Assembly: GCF_047496725.1 (NCBI RefSeq)
Contig: NC_132972.1
Coordinates: 407,501 to 471,500, forward strand
Direction: 5' to 3'
Source: Anoplolepis gracilipes
Lineage: Eukaryota > Arthropoda > Insecta > Hymenoptera > Formicidae
Length of the DNA stretch: 64,000 nt
Below the pieces are notes generated by a model, which was not told the origin of the DNA, ran no database searches, and saw only the letters and a program-made list of their open reading frames with translations. How positions within the stretch are numbered: the first letter of the stretch is position 1; the number at the start of each line of letters is the position of its first letter. The translations under genes were made by a program, and so were the position numbers. Shown here one piece after another: positions 1 through 13,107 of the stretch.

Positions 1-760
1 GACGCGTATCTGACATATATTTGTACCATCTTTCGGATTTCGTTATTAATGCACTATAAAATTAACTGTAAATCGATGTACTATTTGGCGAAAATATTGT
101 AAATTACAATTGCATGTGATTTGTGAAAATTAGTTCTTTAATGTAAAATCAATGCAAGATAGTACTGCGGTGCATCGTTCGTAAAGCGGACATTTAACGC
201 GGTAGTTAGCGAACATTCATCGAATCGGTCTTTATTTATCGTCCCAGCGGAAAATCGTTTCGTACCGCGGCATGTCGAAAAGCTTCGGAAAGTGGAAGCA
301 CGTTTGAGAGGAAATTAGATCGGGCAATTTCCGTGTCCACTAGCGACGTGAGCGGTTGTTAGGGATGGGGATAGGGATGGGGATGGGAAAGTAGTAGGGG
401 GAGAAGGGATAGATGCGTGATGTGCAACCAATCGTGGTGTATTTATTTGTACGGTAGTGCGAAATTAGACCGGTTAAAAGGATTAAATTAGACAGTGTTT
501 AACTAGTGGTGTACATTATCGAGAACTAAAAAAAATACAGAAAAATAGAGAAAGAGAGGAAAAGAAATGACTTTAGTCGGATTTTTAGGATTCTATTGAC
601 AGGATACGCTTTTAGTCTCTTCATAAATGACTGAATTAGCTTTTCAAAATTAAATTTTCTCTAGAAATAAAAATTTTTGACAAAACTAAAAATTGCGTCA
701 GTAGATACGAAATCAGTTTTTTTACCAATGCAAGGTTTTACGAATGAGATACAAATATAA
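1..760. other. Noncoding DNA, no gene seen
   Basis: No open frame with splice borders is visible on either strand. Roughly 160-470 is richer in G+C than its surroundings and contains a G-rich tract; the rest is AT-rich. It may be intronic or intergenic. Confidence 0.5.
362..387 (+). other. G-quadruplex-type G-rich tract
   Basis: Five runs of three or four G are separated by AT or ATA spacers (pattern GGGATGGGGATAGGG, then GGGGATGGG). This satisfies the usual four-run quadruplex pattern with loops of 2-3 bases. A further run of five G follows at about 397-401. It stands out in an AT-rich neighbourhood. Confidence 0.6.
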
Positions 761-1340
761 GGTAAACTCGGGTAAGATGGCGATAGTTTTTTAAAATGCA
801 AAAAACATACTTTTATTTTTGTTATTTTTTAATAGTGTTTGACATATTATCTTCACTGAAGCTTACATAAATTACGTAATATTATCGAAATTAAAAGGAA
901 AATATTTCATAGAAATTTTATATTATCAAAATAATACAACGTAAGCATTGGCCATCTTATCCAACTTTTAAGAAAAAGATGACCATAGTGACTTTTAAGG
1001 AAAGATGGCCATAGTATTTATAAAAAAAATAGTGAAAACGAAAATAAAAATTATAGGTCATATAACAATTTACATATCTTTATAATATGTCCAACATCGA
1101 TTACGATAGCTTAACTGTAATTTATTCGACGTTATAACAGTTTTTAGTGAACGAATGAAAAACTTTGCAGGTAATTAAAAGTAAAAATATGATATAAGAT
1201 TCACAATATCGTTATTTCGAACAATGTATGCAGATAAACTACTGTAAATATCGATTATCTTTGCTAATGACGAAAAAAACGCACTATGTAGCGATTATTA
1301 AAAAAATTACAGCCTATGGCCATCATATCCTAGTTTACCC
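761..1340 (+). mobile_element. Non-autonomous DNA transposon, copy 1 of 3
   Basis: The element begins GGTAAACTCGGGTAAG and ends with the near-inverse CCTAGTTTACCC, so it has terminal inverted repeats of about 22-25 bp. Near-identical sequence occurs in the same orientation at 43556-44131 and inverted at 5672-5935. The subterminal GATGGCC..GGCCATC motif recurs inside both ends. No transposase frame is present. Length is about 580 bp, and the family resembles a Tc1/mariner or pogo-type MITE because copy 3 is flanked by TA. Confidence 0.85.
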
Positions 1341-4300
1341 TTTATTTTCAAAAAGCCAATAAAAAATCTGACATGATAAACGTTGGCAGGAATTTTTTTA
1401 TCCATATTATTATAATCATAATGTATGCCTTGAATCATAACACCTACGTGCGGTGTACGACAGCTCATCTGTTCCTCTTTATCCAACTCTCGAGAATCGT
1501 CAGGTCGCTGATGATTAAGCGAGCGATCCGAGACTCGATGCGAGTCGTCGTGCGTAAGCTATGACACCTGGCCGTGCGCATGTATCCCGGACAGGAGTAA
1601 TTAATCTAAAGCCCATCGAGGGAAGGAGGGAGAAGAGGGCGAACGATACCACGACCGTCGCCGCGGGGACGATGGTGACAAATTACCTGGACGCGCGCGG
1701 CGTTCGAGTCACGGACGCGGTTGGTACGGGCTGCTTGGCACGCTTGGCAGGTACAGTTGGTGTACCATTGCGGCATGTACCGTCCGCGACCCGATGACGA
1801 ACCCGCGAACGGAACTTCCGCTCGCCGTATCATGCGTGAACAAAACAAGTTGTACGGATGTTCGTTTCCATGGACGTGATTCCGCCGATGGCTGGCGAAT
1901 AGATTTGGTAGATTGGCGAGATTGGCTCACTATTTTGCTCGTACGTTTTCAAAGGCAAATCTCTGCTTGTTAAATAAAATGTCCTCTTTTAATCGAAAAT
2001 ATTAATTAAATTTAAAAAAGTAATTATTGTAACTTTAAAAACTGTATTTATTTTACGAAAATTGTAAATTTTCATCGATTTATTTGTTTATCAAGACAAA
2101 TGTATGATAAACACAGAGAGCAAATAAAAAAGTTATAAGATTGTAAAATCTGCAAGCTAATTAACTGGATGAAATAGTCCTGTTTCATCCAATAAAATAA
2201 ACAATTTTTTGTTTAGTCAAAAGTTCAAATTTAATGTTTATTAAGTTGACAGACCCACTTTATCAAATTTATCAAATATTCATCGAAAACGAATCTTACA
2301 TAAATAGCGAATAAAAGAACAGAATATCCATAAATTTTTATTTAAGCCGTAATATTTAATTAAATTCTACCTTTATGCGATCTGTCAATTATTTTTTCAT
2401 CTCTGTCTTCAACAACATATCAAATAGAGATTGCTTTTAATTAAATTTTTTTGATATATTTGTCTATACGTTATATAATACAAATCCAACATATAATATA
2501 TTGCAAAGTTTCATATTTAAAAAAAATAAACTGGCTAAAAATTTATGTTTAATTCCATTTGTTCAAACAGTTCTCCGATATATATATATATTGAAATTTT
2601 ACGAATAAATAATTTTTCGAGATATGTGATATTAATCGCTGCCTATTTTCTTTTTGGTAGAATTATCATATTTCTATTTTTATGGCAAAAAAAAACAATC
2701 AATATCTTCTTTACTTAATATAAGATATACAGTATAACAAATTGAATTGTCATTAAGCATTATAATTTGTAAATTAAGCTATGCAAGAGCATTGTATAAA
2801 GAAACAACAATGTTGCATAAAGCAAAGCCGATAACGGTATCAGTAAAATCGTCGATACTAACATGAAATCCGTGTGGCGCAGTTTCTAGGTCGAAACATC
2901 GACCGCTTTAACCAGAGATTATGCAAATTCGTCTCGATATCCGGCCGCAAAGCCCACCAAGCGAATATAGGCGACAGGCCCGAGCATTGAAACGATGATA
3001 CTTTTGTACGTGATGGCGAACGAGAACTCTACTTCAAGGTCGATAAAATTGCACATACTTTATAACCTTCCTTTTAATCGGCCGGTATAGCCGTGAAATT
3101 TTATTAAACCTGATAAAAACGTCGAAACCAGAAGCGAGATCAAAAGATCTCACAGCCGAGAAATCTCCTCGATCCGATTGAATTCCCGAAGGAATAGCAG
3201 CAGGAAATGAAAGACTCGCGTTTCGTATAAGAAGATGATACTCGGTGACATTTTTTATTTGTGCTCGATATAATCAGTTTTTATGGCTGCGCAAAAAGTA
3301 GCTGGAATGGCAGCTCGAAGCGACCTAGAAGGCGACTAATCGGCTTGAGATCAATGCATTCTCCCTCGAGAGAAAATAGCGGAAAATCGCTGCGAGCTTG
3401 AAGCGCGATTAACTTACAAAATCAATTGAAAAAAAATATATCGTGCAGAAACCTAGAATATCGTCATGTGCTACGATCACCCTGGCTAGTGAGCGGTAGT
3501 CCACAGGGTATCGTCGATATTTTTTTAACGATGCACTAAAAGCTTTAACAAATCGTTACAACAACGACGATATTGAGCGCAATACAGCACGTTCGCGGTT
3601 GGCATAAGCTTTACCAGTCCTTACCAGGCTCTGGCATTTCGTATTAAACGCGCCAGCTAGCTTCACGCGACTAACGATAACCTTTCGACGATTACTGCAT
3701 TCCGGCCGAGTGCTTCCGATCGTACGAGTATAAATATGTCGTGCATTTACATGCGCACAGCTGGCAAACGCTCGCGAGTACGCAACATATGACACTACTC
3801 TCTATGTCAGACGCGATTTATCACTTGCCTACCATTACCACCATCACCACCACCACCACCACCACCCTCACCACCACTATCATCGCGAGTACTGTTACTA
3901 CTAGTTACGACTTACGACTAGACTAGTTATTCGTAATTACTTCGCGTGATGGGGAAGCTCGTTTCTCAAAGCGGATGGATAGACTGACGGATGGAGAAGT
4001 TATATCGCTGCCGAGATCTATCTTTCCCACAGGACGAGACATTACGTGCTGACGTTAGGAATTCTTCGTGAACAAATAACGTTCTCGCTCACACGAAAAG
4101 CAAGAAGAGATTATGTCGTCGTAAGCGATCCGCGAACTAGAATTTTCTCAACAATTTCGGCGCAAACTATAAAGTTATATTAATAATACTAAATTTAAAA
4201 TAATACAATAATTTTTGATAATTTATAGTAGTGATATTCTGTACTAAAGACAAATGTAAATATAAAACAAAAGAAAAAAATAATAATAAATGGAGAATAC

Positions 4301-5671
4301 GCAAAGATATACATAGTAAATAAGCACAATCATAAAAAATAGCAACATAAAATATTTTTATATGAGATACAAGATACAAATATCTTACTAAATATGATCT
4401 AAAAAAATACACTCTAAAATTCGATAAAGATAATTGATATATCCAAAAGTATACATCAATAACCGTGTTAGTATTTTTAAATTAATATATTATTTCTCAA
4501 TGATATTTTCTTTAATCCTATTAAATGTCAAAAAATTCCAAATTAAATTAAGAATTAAAAATTTTGGCGCTTTTAAATTAAATGACTACATATTATTGTA
4601 ACGTTTATGTATTTTTAAAAATATTAAATATTTAAAGTAAAATTTAAAAAAATTCTCCATAGAATAGATTAGAAGAGTTAAATGAGATATCATCTATAGC
4701 AATTAAAAAATATATATAATTGGACTTGAGATAGAATCAAGCATCAAAGAACTTGCAAATGAATATCGCGATGACGAGGCTGTAGGTAATCGTCCGTTAA
4801 ATGATCGCGCTTAGCAAAAGGGTCGTAATAGCGCGTATATGAATCACAGTATGTTAGTACAACCTCATCCATCTTTTTCTTCCATCACTTTTTTACTTTT
4901 TGCCTTATTTCTTATCGTCATTCTTGGATGTACACGACACAATTTGTCGATCAATGTGCTGACAAACGAGAAGCATACCGGTCACGTTGAGATAAGGCAC
5001 AACATCGGGCTATTTCCTGATAATGATTAAAACTTTCTCGTCATAGTATATATAATATATGTATGCTATGCAACACTGTGAAACGCACGTTTATGTCGTG
5101 CGCAATATACGCACAGAGAACAGCCCCTCCCACCCTCTTCATCCCTTTCTCATCCGATTTCGCTCTGTACCGTACTACAAACCTCTCTCCGGTTCTCTAT
5201 CGGTGCTACAATATGTGTGGCATATTGTAATCTATGAGCCGACTAGCGCCTAGGTCGCCGCCAGCAATGATGATATCAAATGCAGTGATTGACGCTCCGC
5301 TCTCCATACCCACAATTCCCGTTCCTCGTGGTTAAACCGGTGTAACCATCACCATCATCATTGCCATCGTGTCGCCATCATCATCGTACCCCTGCAGTCG
5401 CATCGTGCGCGTAACGACATGAAGAGCCTGCATTATCCGTGCATATACATATGTGTGCGCGATTAAGTCTGAACGAACCTTCCGGCTTCTCATTCGCGTG
5501 AACGTGAAACGAATCTATATTCAAAATGCAAATTTGGCGTTGACCTAAAGTGATGCGAGTGTGTTAAGGGAAGTATCGATTGTACTGTTCGAAACTGGCC
5601 GATTAAAAACTGACTTCATCTACTGATATTGGCGCTGTTTGCTAATATGCTCTTGATTCTGGAGCAATTCT
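1341..5671. other. Noncoding DNA with a GC-rich island
   Basis: 1560-1870 is markedly GC- and CpG-rich and is open in several overlapping frames on both strands, which is expected from base composition; no splice-bordered exon could be chosen. 2820-3540 and 3950-4150 are moderately GC-rich with no convincing coding frame. The remainder is AT-rich. The GC-rich pieces could be promoter or regulatory DNA. Confidence 0.45.
3831..3882 (+). repeat. (CAC)n / (CCA)n microsatellite
   Basis: Imperfect CAC trinucleotide repeat, with occasional CAT and CTC variants. The open frames crossing it (Thr- or His-rich) are produced by the repeat. Confidence 0.85.
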
Positions 5672-5935
5672 TATTAAACTAGGGTATGATGGCCATCTTT
5701 CCATCACTATGGTCATCTTTTTCTTAAAAGTTGGATAAGATGGCCAATGCTTATGTTGTCCTATTTTGATAATATAAAATTTCTATGAAATATTTTCCTT
5801 TTAATTTCGAGAATATTACGTAATTTATGTGAACTTCAGTGAAGATAATATGTCAAACACTATTAAAAAATAACAAAAATAAAAGTATGTTTTTTGCATT
5901 TTAAAAAACTATCGCCATCTTACCCGAGTTTACCT
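5672..5935 (-). mobile_element. Non-autonomous DNA transposon, copy 2 of 3, internally deleted
   Basis: This is the reverse complement of the 761-1340 family. The left end reads AAACTAGGGTATGATGGCC and the right end ACCCGAGTTTACC. It keeps both termini but only about 264 bp, so more than half of the interior is missing compared with the 576-580 bp copies. Retained subterminal blocks match the full copies closely. Confidence 0.85.
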
Positions 5936-6090
5936 TACAATGGCTTTACGTTATTCTTTCAAAGTCGAAGATTATGATAACGATGTCGATGATTAGTACG
6001 AAATATTTCTCTTGCGTCCTCTTTGAATGCTATTTATAAAAAAAAAATGCACAAGCTCTCTAATTTTATTAAAGAAAATATATTTAATGT

Positions 6091-6092
<2 letters not shown>

Positions 6093-6149
<57 letters not shown>
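6093..6149 (+). repeat. (TC)n microsatellite
   Basis: Uninterrupted CT dinucleotide run of about 56 bp. Confidence 0.95.
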
Positions 6150-6151
<2 letters not shown>

Positions 6152-7637
6152 GAAAGAATTAATATAGCACTGATAAATAATGAATAGTTATTAATAATTA
6201 CAGTTATATATAGGACTGCAAATCAATGAAATCTCACTGAAGGAATCAGTTAGTAGCAGTAATTGTTCCATTTAGAGATATTTAAAAAATACTCTTATAT
6301 ATATTATAATATTATATATGAAATAAAATAGCAATATGTATATTTTGTTATATATGTATATTTTATCAGAAATATCTGAGTTGGTTCATTTTTTATGGAT
6401 TTATCCACGTTAAAAATAAAAAATATATATAATGTATATAATTTAGTATTTAAATGCTAATTATACATGTTTCATTCTAAATATATGTGCGAATTTTGCT
6501 AAAAAATGTAGCAATCTAAAAAGAAAAGAAAAGTTTTAAAAGCTACATCTTGCAGATATATATAATTATTAATTTTTCGGTGAAATCTTATTGCCATAAA
6601 TCAGTGAAACATGAGGCAAAAGAGCAAAAATATTTCACTAATTTTCAGTAAAGTCTCTTTGTCTGTTTAATTAGCAAATTTTCACTGACTAAATTTAAGA
6701 GAAAAACTCCGCAAGATGCCTTGATCGTGCGAAAAAATCGCACATATCCCTCTCAAGGTAGTCGAGATTAAATAAGAATCAACGAAGCGAACAAAAAAGC
6801 GCCAGCGAGACTGCACCATTTCCGACGTCCCGTGAATTTATATCGCTCGCGTGAAAATTTACAAGCACGCACGACCATTCCAGCACGCTGCATATTTTTC
6901 CCCCCCAATCGGGCCATTGTCCGCGTGCGATAACGCCGAGAACATATCGGTGCATCGATCTTTTGCTCGTCCGTTTATTACGCGATAAAAGCATAAAACA
7001 ATATGTACGGAGAAAATATCCGTAACTACCCCTTTTCGACGTTTCTGCGCCAATCCAATGTCAGGTAATCTCATCAGCTAGTCACGACTATTATAATACA
7101 CAGTTATTAACAAAAAGAAGCATTTCTAGTACGTATATTATTCTCAAATTTTCAGTAACTTTTTATCTTTTCATTGTAGCTGTTAACTGTCTGATAACCA
7201 ACGGATATCTCATTGTCGGTACATCGTAGGAGCAATTTTAGGAAACTCGTTACTACTGCACTTTGCATGCTGGTTTATCTGGTTTCTATGCGGATCATAA
7301 AGGTAGCTCTTAAAGCGTTATGGTCGTTCTATTGTTGTCGTTCGCGTGTGCCATCCGGCAATGTGACCCAAGTCCGACGCCCACAGGAAATTTTTCATCG
7401 ACAGTGCTAAAGTGCTCGTTTTACCACCTCCCAATGCGTTTACCATTCTAATTCCTGAACATACCGAGTTGTTATTGGATGGAAGAGATAAAGATAATTC
7501 AGCCAGCCGCACGTTTGCGAGAATCTCGAGGCTCTCGGCTCTCGGTGAACAATAGCGGCTTTTATGATCCATCTCCACGATCGGAATACTCGGAGAATAT
7601 CCTCATTCTTGCACTTTTTTAGCATTACTCCTTTGTA

Positions 7638-7658
7638 TTTTTTTTTTTTTTTTTTTTT
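7638..7658 (+). repeat. Poly(T) tract
   Basis: Twenty-one consecutive T. It could be an old retroposon tail on the minus strand, but no attached element was identified. Confidence 0.9.
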
Positions 7659-10600
7659 CAAATTCATAAGCGTCAAGAATATTAAAATAATACAAATTTA
7701 AAAAAAAATCATTAATATACAAAAAGTATTGCTGTAAAAAAAAAGTTTGATCGTGTTAATAATTATAATATGACATTTTGACGCGTATTAAATTAACGTA
7801 ATAGAATAATTATTACAATGCAAGAGATTCAGCTTGTTTTTTAACTCTCTCCATATGCTCCCGTCTTAATTGGCATTCTGCTAAAGATGTCTTGAATAAC
7901 TATACCAAGTGTGAAATGTAATTTTGAAGCGATATAATGTATATCACAAATTTGATGTAATATATAATATATAATATAATATATAATAGTAGATCGGCCA
8001 ATTCTCTTTATCCATTTATACTTTCTAGCATTCACTAAAACGACTTTTAACGCTTAAAAGTTCTAAATTGCTCCGTCTATATAAGCCCATATTGCATAAT
8101 TACACAGATATCAAAATACTGCTAAATGTAGTAATAGTTTACAGTTAAACAAAACTAATTAACTTTGTAAAAGTTTATTCGTGTCAGAGAGTTTGTCTAA
8201 TTTCGCTATCTTAACATTAAAATTCATGAAAAACTGCAGAAAAGTGGATGAAAAGTAATGTACTAATATAAAAAAAAAATAAAGGAATTAAATTTTCAAT
8301 TTATATCGCCGATGATATTCCTAAAAGTTTCAACATTCTTATTTCTAATATTTTATTTACTATATATTGTACATATTTGCCTAATCCAATATTTTTCTTC
8401 TATGAATTTAAGTAGTATAAAATTTAAAAAAATAATAATTTTTTTTCTCTATTATTAATTAAAATTAAGTATTTCTCAATTTTATATATTTATTATAAAT
8501 ATATAAAGATATTAAATAGATATTATCCTTTTTTTCAATTTCTCTATACGTACATACGTATGATACATATAAATTATTACAAGAATAATTGATATTAGTA
8601 TAAATAGTATATAAATATGTTTAATAATATTATGTGAACGATCTTTGCTATCACGAGTTTAAAAAAAATTAATATTCCTTTAGAAAATATAAGAAACTAA
8701 CCATTCATGTTACATAGATATAAAATCTATGCATAGATATATGTGTGTATGATTTCTCTGCCTCTCTATTTGTCATATACGAAAGTGATATATAATCAAG
8801 AGAGACATTTATATTTATGATCAAGCATCGCTATTCCTTTTGTGCTATCAGCAATATTTGATATCAGTAAATATTATAGAAATCTTTCATTGAATTCCTT
8901 ACTCTACTCAACACGCATTTTTATTCTTTTTTTCATCTCTATTGTCGCTCTTCTCTCGATACTCCTGCCATTCTTATTTTCATCTAACATCATGTGGCAA
9001 TCTCAATCTTTATATCAATAACTGCAAAGATAAAAGAATTCCTCGCAACTGACGTGACACAAGGTGACTTTCGTGCAATCACGACAGAAAAGCCCTTTGA
9101 ACGGCACACGATGAATCACCAACGAAAATTCGCTACGTGGATCGCAAAGGAAAAATTGCAGCTGCATGAAAATGAAATGCTAATGGTTTTGGAAATATTC
9201 CATATTGTCGGAAATATATAATTAAACTAAATAATTAATTTGATGTGCGTTCATGTGAGAAAGAAAAAAAGAAAGAATTTCTCATAATAGAAAATTTATT
9301 TTAAAAGCTGAATATTTCCATGTTTTATTAGATTTATGTCAAGCTTAAATAACTCTCTTTTTCTCTATTACTCTCTGATTTTTTTACTTTCTGATAGTAT
9401 ATGGACAACGTAATTCTTTAAACTTTAAATGACAATAAAATACCGACTCGTACCATTCACGAATCGTTCGAAAATGTCCTGAAAATTACACGAACACCAT
9501 AACTTACGGTAGATTTATACCTCGCCCAGTGATATATATCGAACTACCACCACCAAATCTAATTGGCATACACATTAATACAGGAGCATTAACAGAGGCT
9601 ACGCGATTAATTACCCGTCCGCGATCCAAAGTATTCCCCGTACGCTAATAAATTGAGTTCACACAGCAGCGGGAGGGGGGAAACGCACAATTAAATAACG
9701 GACAAAAATAAAGCGGCATTGCTTTTTCAGACATGCCAAGCGTGCGCTACCACAGTCCTTTTTTTGTTCGCGCGGAAATTTTTTTCACGCCACATGACAG
9801 CTGCGTTAGTAAATCTGACCGAAATTACTCGGCGGTTCCGTATTAATCGCGTTGCACGCAGCGCGCGTGCGACCGCCGTGATGCTTGCTCTTCCATCATG
9901 CTGGACACATTCCGCCGAAATATGCTACGTGGTGTATTACTGTATCGTGGCTGTAATCACAGCGTGTGAACATGTAAATCTGAAACGATCTACCACATTA
10001 ATACATATATGCAAGATGCGCACCGCAGATACCGCGATGCAATTCTGCGAAAGAACTCTGCGCGCCGCGATTTTTTTTCGAATCTATCATTTTGCATTCA
10101 TAAACCGACTCCGAAATCCTCGGGAAATGTCTATTAATATCATAATCGAGTATTTATGCTTTTCAGTAGACATCATGAAATGTTCGAGACTCGTTTCGAG
10201 GAAATATGACATGTCGGACCAGAATCTAGTTAACGGAGCGATTAGCATGTACTTCGTAATAAAGCAATGGGTAATTAATTTTCAGTATATGAATAGCAGT
10301 CAGGAACCTGCTGTAATTAATTCTTCAATATTATTATATCCATGACGTATTTTCTTTATAACACTTTTAGTGAATGTATTTGCAAACTATTATGTGTAGC
10401 CCTTCATACTTAAATACGATATTATATGAGACGTTCATTTTTAAAGACGTAACTTTAAAATACTAGAAATTTTAATCTAAAAATAAATTAATGCAAAGTA
10501 CATATTTTCCAATTAATGGAAAAAATATAATTAATATTTTTAAGCCTTGAATATTTTTATGCCATGAATATCTAAATATTATTTTCTTAATACATGTGAA

Positions 10601-11528
10601 ATAGTTCTAACAATCATTTGCAAACTACTTTACATTTTCGATTAATGGTTAATTGATATTATCAATTAGCTATTAGCTGCTATCCATATTATTGAAATAT
10701 ACGTACGTGCAAGTAGAACGCAGAATTATCGCTGCATCTGGTAATAGTATCTCGCCCAGAGCAGATTTAATGATCATGCGTATACGGTTGCATATATGCA
10801 CAGTAGTACGTATATAGAAAAATTATTTATATTTATCTTTTAATTGTTATATCATTTGCAAAAACGAATATGTTCATTACACAGTATGAATATCTAATAG
10901 TGTGTGTAGATGTAAAAAAAAATTTATTTTCTCAAAAAAATGTAATCCGTCCTCTCTTCCTCGAAACTTTATTTTTTCATGAAATAATCAATTCTATAAT
11001 CTCTATAATCTTTATAATCTCTATTAAATTTTAAAACATTAATTGCTCTATTATTTGTGTTTGTGCGATAAATTTTTGAAATATATTTTAAATTGTTTGA
11101 CTGAAATATTTCAATAGTAATATAGTTATAACTGTTCACATTATGCATGATTCCACAATTAAGATGCCGCGTAAGCAGCTAGAAATGGGGAAATTTGCAA
11201 GGTTTAGTGTGTTAAATCCCACGAGAAGAACTACCGGATAGGGTGCACTTGATAGCGCTGTTACTTTTAATTAGCGCAGCTAGCCGCTCTATTGCGAAAT
11301 GGTTAACAGGGTGGAGCCAGCAGCTTAGCAACAATTTTTATTCATTAAGGTTTCCGGAAAGATCCCCTCTGAGATGATGTAACGCGAAAAGATAAAAATC
11401 TTTCTCGCCAATAATCGTTGCCTAACAGAAGAGTTACTTTCTATCACCACTCTTTAGATAGTTTTCTCTTAGTATAATAATCATTAATGCAGCTAATAAC
11501 ATAATAAATAGAATAAAAAATAACTCAC

Positions 11529-11588
11529 CTTTCGGCTATTTCCATCCTTGGGGTTCAGATCCGAGGCTACTGTTCCGAAAATAGTTGG
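11529..11588 (-). CDS. Internal 60-nt coding exon of a minus-strand gene
   Basis: On the minus strand a textbook acceptor (tttctttttcag) precedes, and a consensus donor (AAG|GTGAGT) follows, an exon of exactly 60 nt. Only one frame is open through it, and it reads PTIFGTVASDLNPKDGNSRK (20 residues) in phase 0 at both ends, so the exon could be skipped without changing frame. The other two frames contain stops. No family is recognised. The start exon at 40520-40612 ends in phase 0 and could be its upstream partner across a 29-kb intron, but nothing in the sequence proves the link. The next downstream exon, at lower coordinates, was not found. The call rests on splice quality and frame rather than on similarity. 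Confidence 0.55.
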
Positions 11589-12822
11589 CTGAAAAAGAAA
11601 TAGCATTCGTCAGTTGCCTTATTATTGTAGCAAAGCAATTAAAATTTAATGTTGAAAATATAAAAATATTGTAAAAATATTGTGATATTTATTATTAAGA
11701 GAAATATCTAACGAAATCTATTTGGTCACAGATGACATTTTAAATGATAAAAAAGTTAATGTCGCAAAAAAAAGAGAAAGAAATCAATATTAGAAATTCA
11801 AAATGTATTTATAGCCAATAAGTGTATATCTGTGCTTAAAAAGATGAGTATAATAGCATAAAAATTTAATTTTTAGTTTTATAAGATAATTAGAAAATAC
11901 AATAACACAAGAATTAATTTATAATAATTATAATTTTATAGTTAAATTAATATTAAATAATCAAATATAGTTGACTTATATATAATTCTCTGTGGAATTT
12001 AATATCGTAGTATGTTTCTCCTATTTCGATAATTACAAATGATATTTACATTATACAATCACATTTTCGTTCAATTCTCGCCTTCTAAGCTAGAAATTCT
12101 TATAAAAGGACACTCCATAATTAATACGGTTCTCCATGAATCACGTCGAGACGCTATTACAACTCGAATTAATTTTTTATCGTTTGCAAAGCAAGTATGA
12201 GAAAGAGAATTCTCCCTCTCTCTTTTTTTCTCTCTTTGCAGTCCATAAATTTACATACAATTTTCAATTTTTACATATAATTATATTGGAGACACGAGGT
12301 TGCAAGTGCACATCTTGTTGTACGAAACTGCAACTGATTGTATATGAAACATTGGTTAACTGTCCGAAACTAACGAGTAAGCGTACGTTTTGGCCGAAAT
12401 TATCGAGGTGTATACGTTATAGTGCAGTTGTGTAAAACTGTAAATTACAGAATACCGTCGTAAAATCACGGCGCTTCATAAATTCAAGCTGACATCTCGT
12501 CCGTAGTTGCATATGGCGACCATTAATTGTTCCCAACAGATAAAGCATATCGGGGTCACAGTATATTTAAAATAAATAAAACAACAGTCAAACATAATAC
12601 AATATATATTAAGAAAATAAAAATGTTTATAAATAAAATATAAGCACAAAAAATTATAAAAATGATACTGTAAGAACTGCAATTAAATAACTCGCAACAA
12701 TCTGTAATTTTTTAAATAAAAATATATGATTAACTGCAATATATATTCGCTTTCACATGTATTATATTTTTCACTATATGTATTAATAACAAGTTATGCA
12801 ACTACTTATTTCCATACAAATG

Positions 12823-13049
12823 ATTATTTTAAATAAATTAAATATTTAATTGTTAACTGGAAACGTGACAAATTTAAAAGTTAAAATCAGAACGTTTTAC
12901 TATAACTGTCATTAAAACATAATTAATTAAAACATATACATATATATGTTTTAATGACAGTTAAGTAAGTAAAACGTTCTGATTCCAACTTTTAAATTTA
13001 TCATGTTTTCAGTTAACAGTTAAATATTTAAATTTATTTAAAATAATTA
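12823..13049. repeat. Long foldback (palindromic MITE-like) repeat
   Basis: Two arms of about 100 bp are near-perfect reverse complements around a short AT-rich loop at about 12921-12946. Matching landmarks are CAGAACGTTTTAC with GTAAAACGTTCTG, ACTGTCATTAAAACA with TGTTTTAATGACAGT, and GTTAACTG with CAGTTAAC. There is no coding capacity. Such structures are typical of foldback MITEs and would transcribe into a long hairpin. Confidence 0.85.
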
Positions 13050-13061
13050 TAAAATAATTAT

Positions 13062-13066
<5 letters not shown>

Positions 13067-13106
<40 letters not shown>

Positions 13107-13107
13107 T
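13067..13107 (+). repeat. (AT)n microsatellite
   Basis: AT dinucleotide run with one G interruption, directly beyond the right arm of the 12823-13049 foldback. Confidence 0.85.

Larger units (their letters stand above)
5936..11528. other. Noncoding DNA, AT-rich with two GC-richer patches
   Basis: 6720-7600 and 9470-10345 have higher G+C. The second patch carries a 208-codon open frame (9719-10345) that matches nothing I recognise. The remainder is AT-rich with no splice-bordered coding frame. If the 11529-11588 exon belongs to a minus-strand gene, this stretch would be its downstream intron or flank. Confidence 0.4.

Noticed and set aside
3741..3926. Thr/His-rich open frame
   Set aside because: Generated by the (CAC)n microsatellite.
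4839..5030. 63-codon frame with a hydrophobic stretch like a signal anchor
   Set aside because: No promoter, splice border or conserved motif; hydrophobic runs arise easily from T-rich sequence.
7318..7578. Minus-strand frame containing GGGKTSTLAL, P-loop-like
   Set aside because: No other NTPase motif, no splice borders; a chance match.
9475..9640. Minus-strand 45-codon frame with a GTAAGT donor near 9510
   Set aside because: No acceptor or start codon upstream of a TAG; a single donor-like site is not enough.
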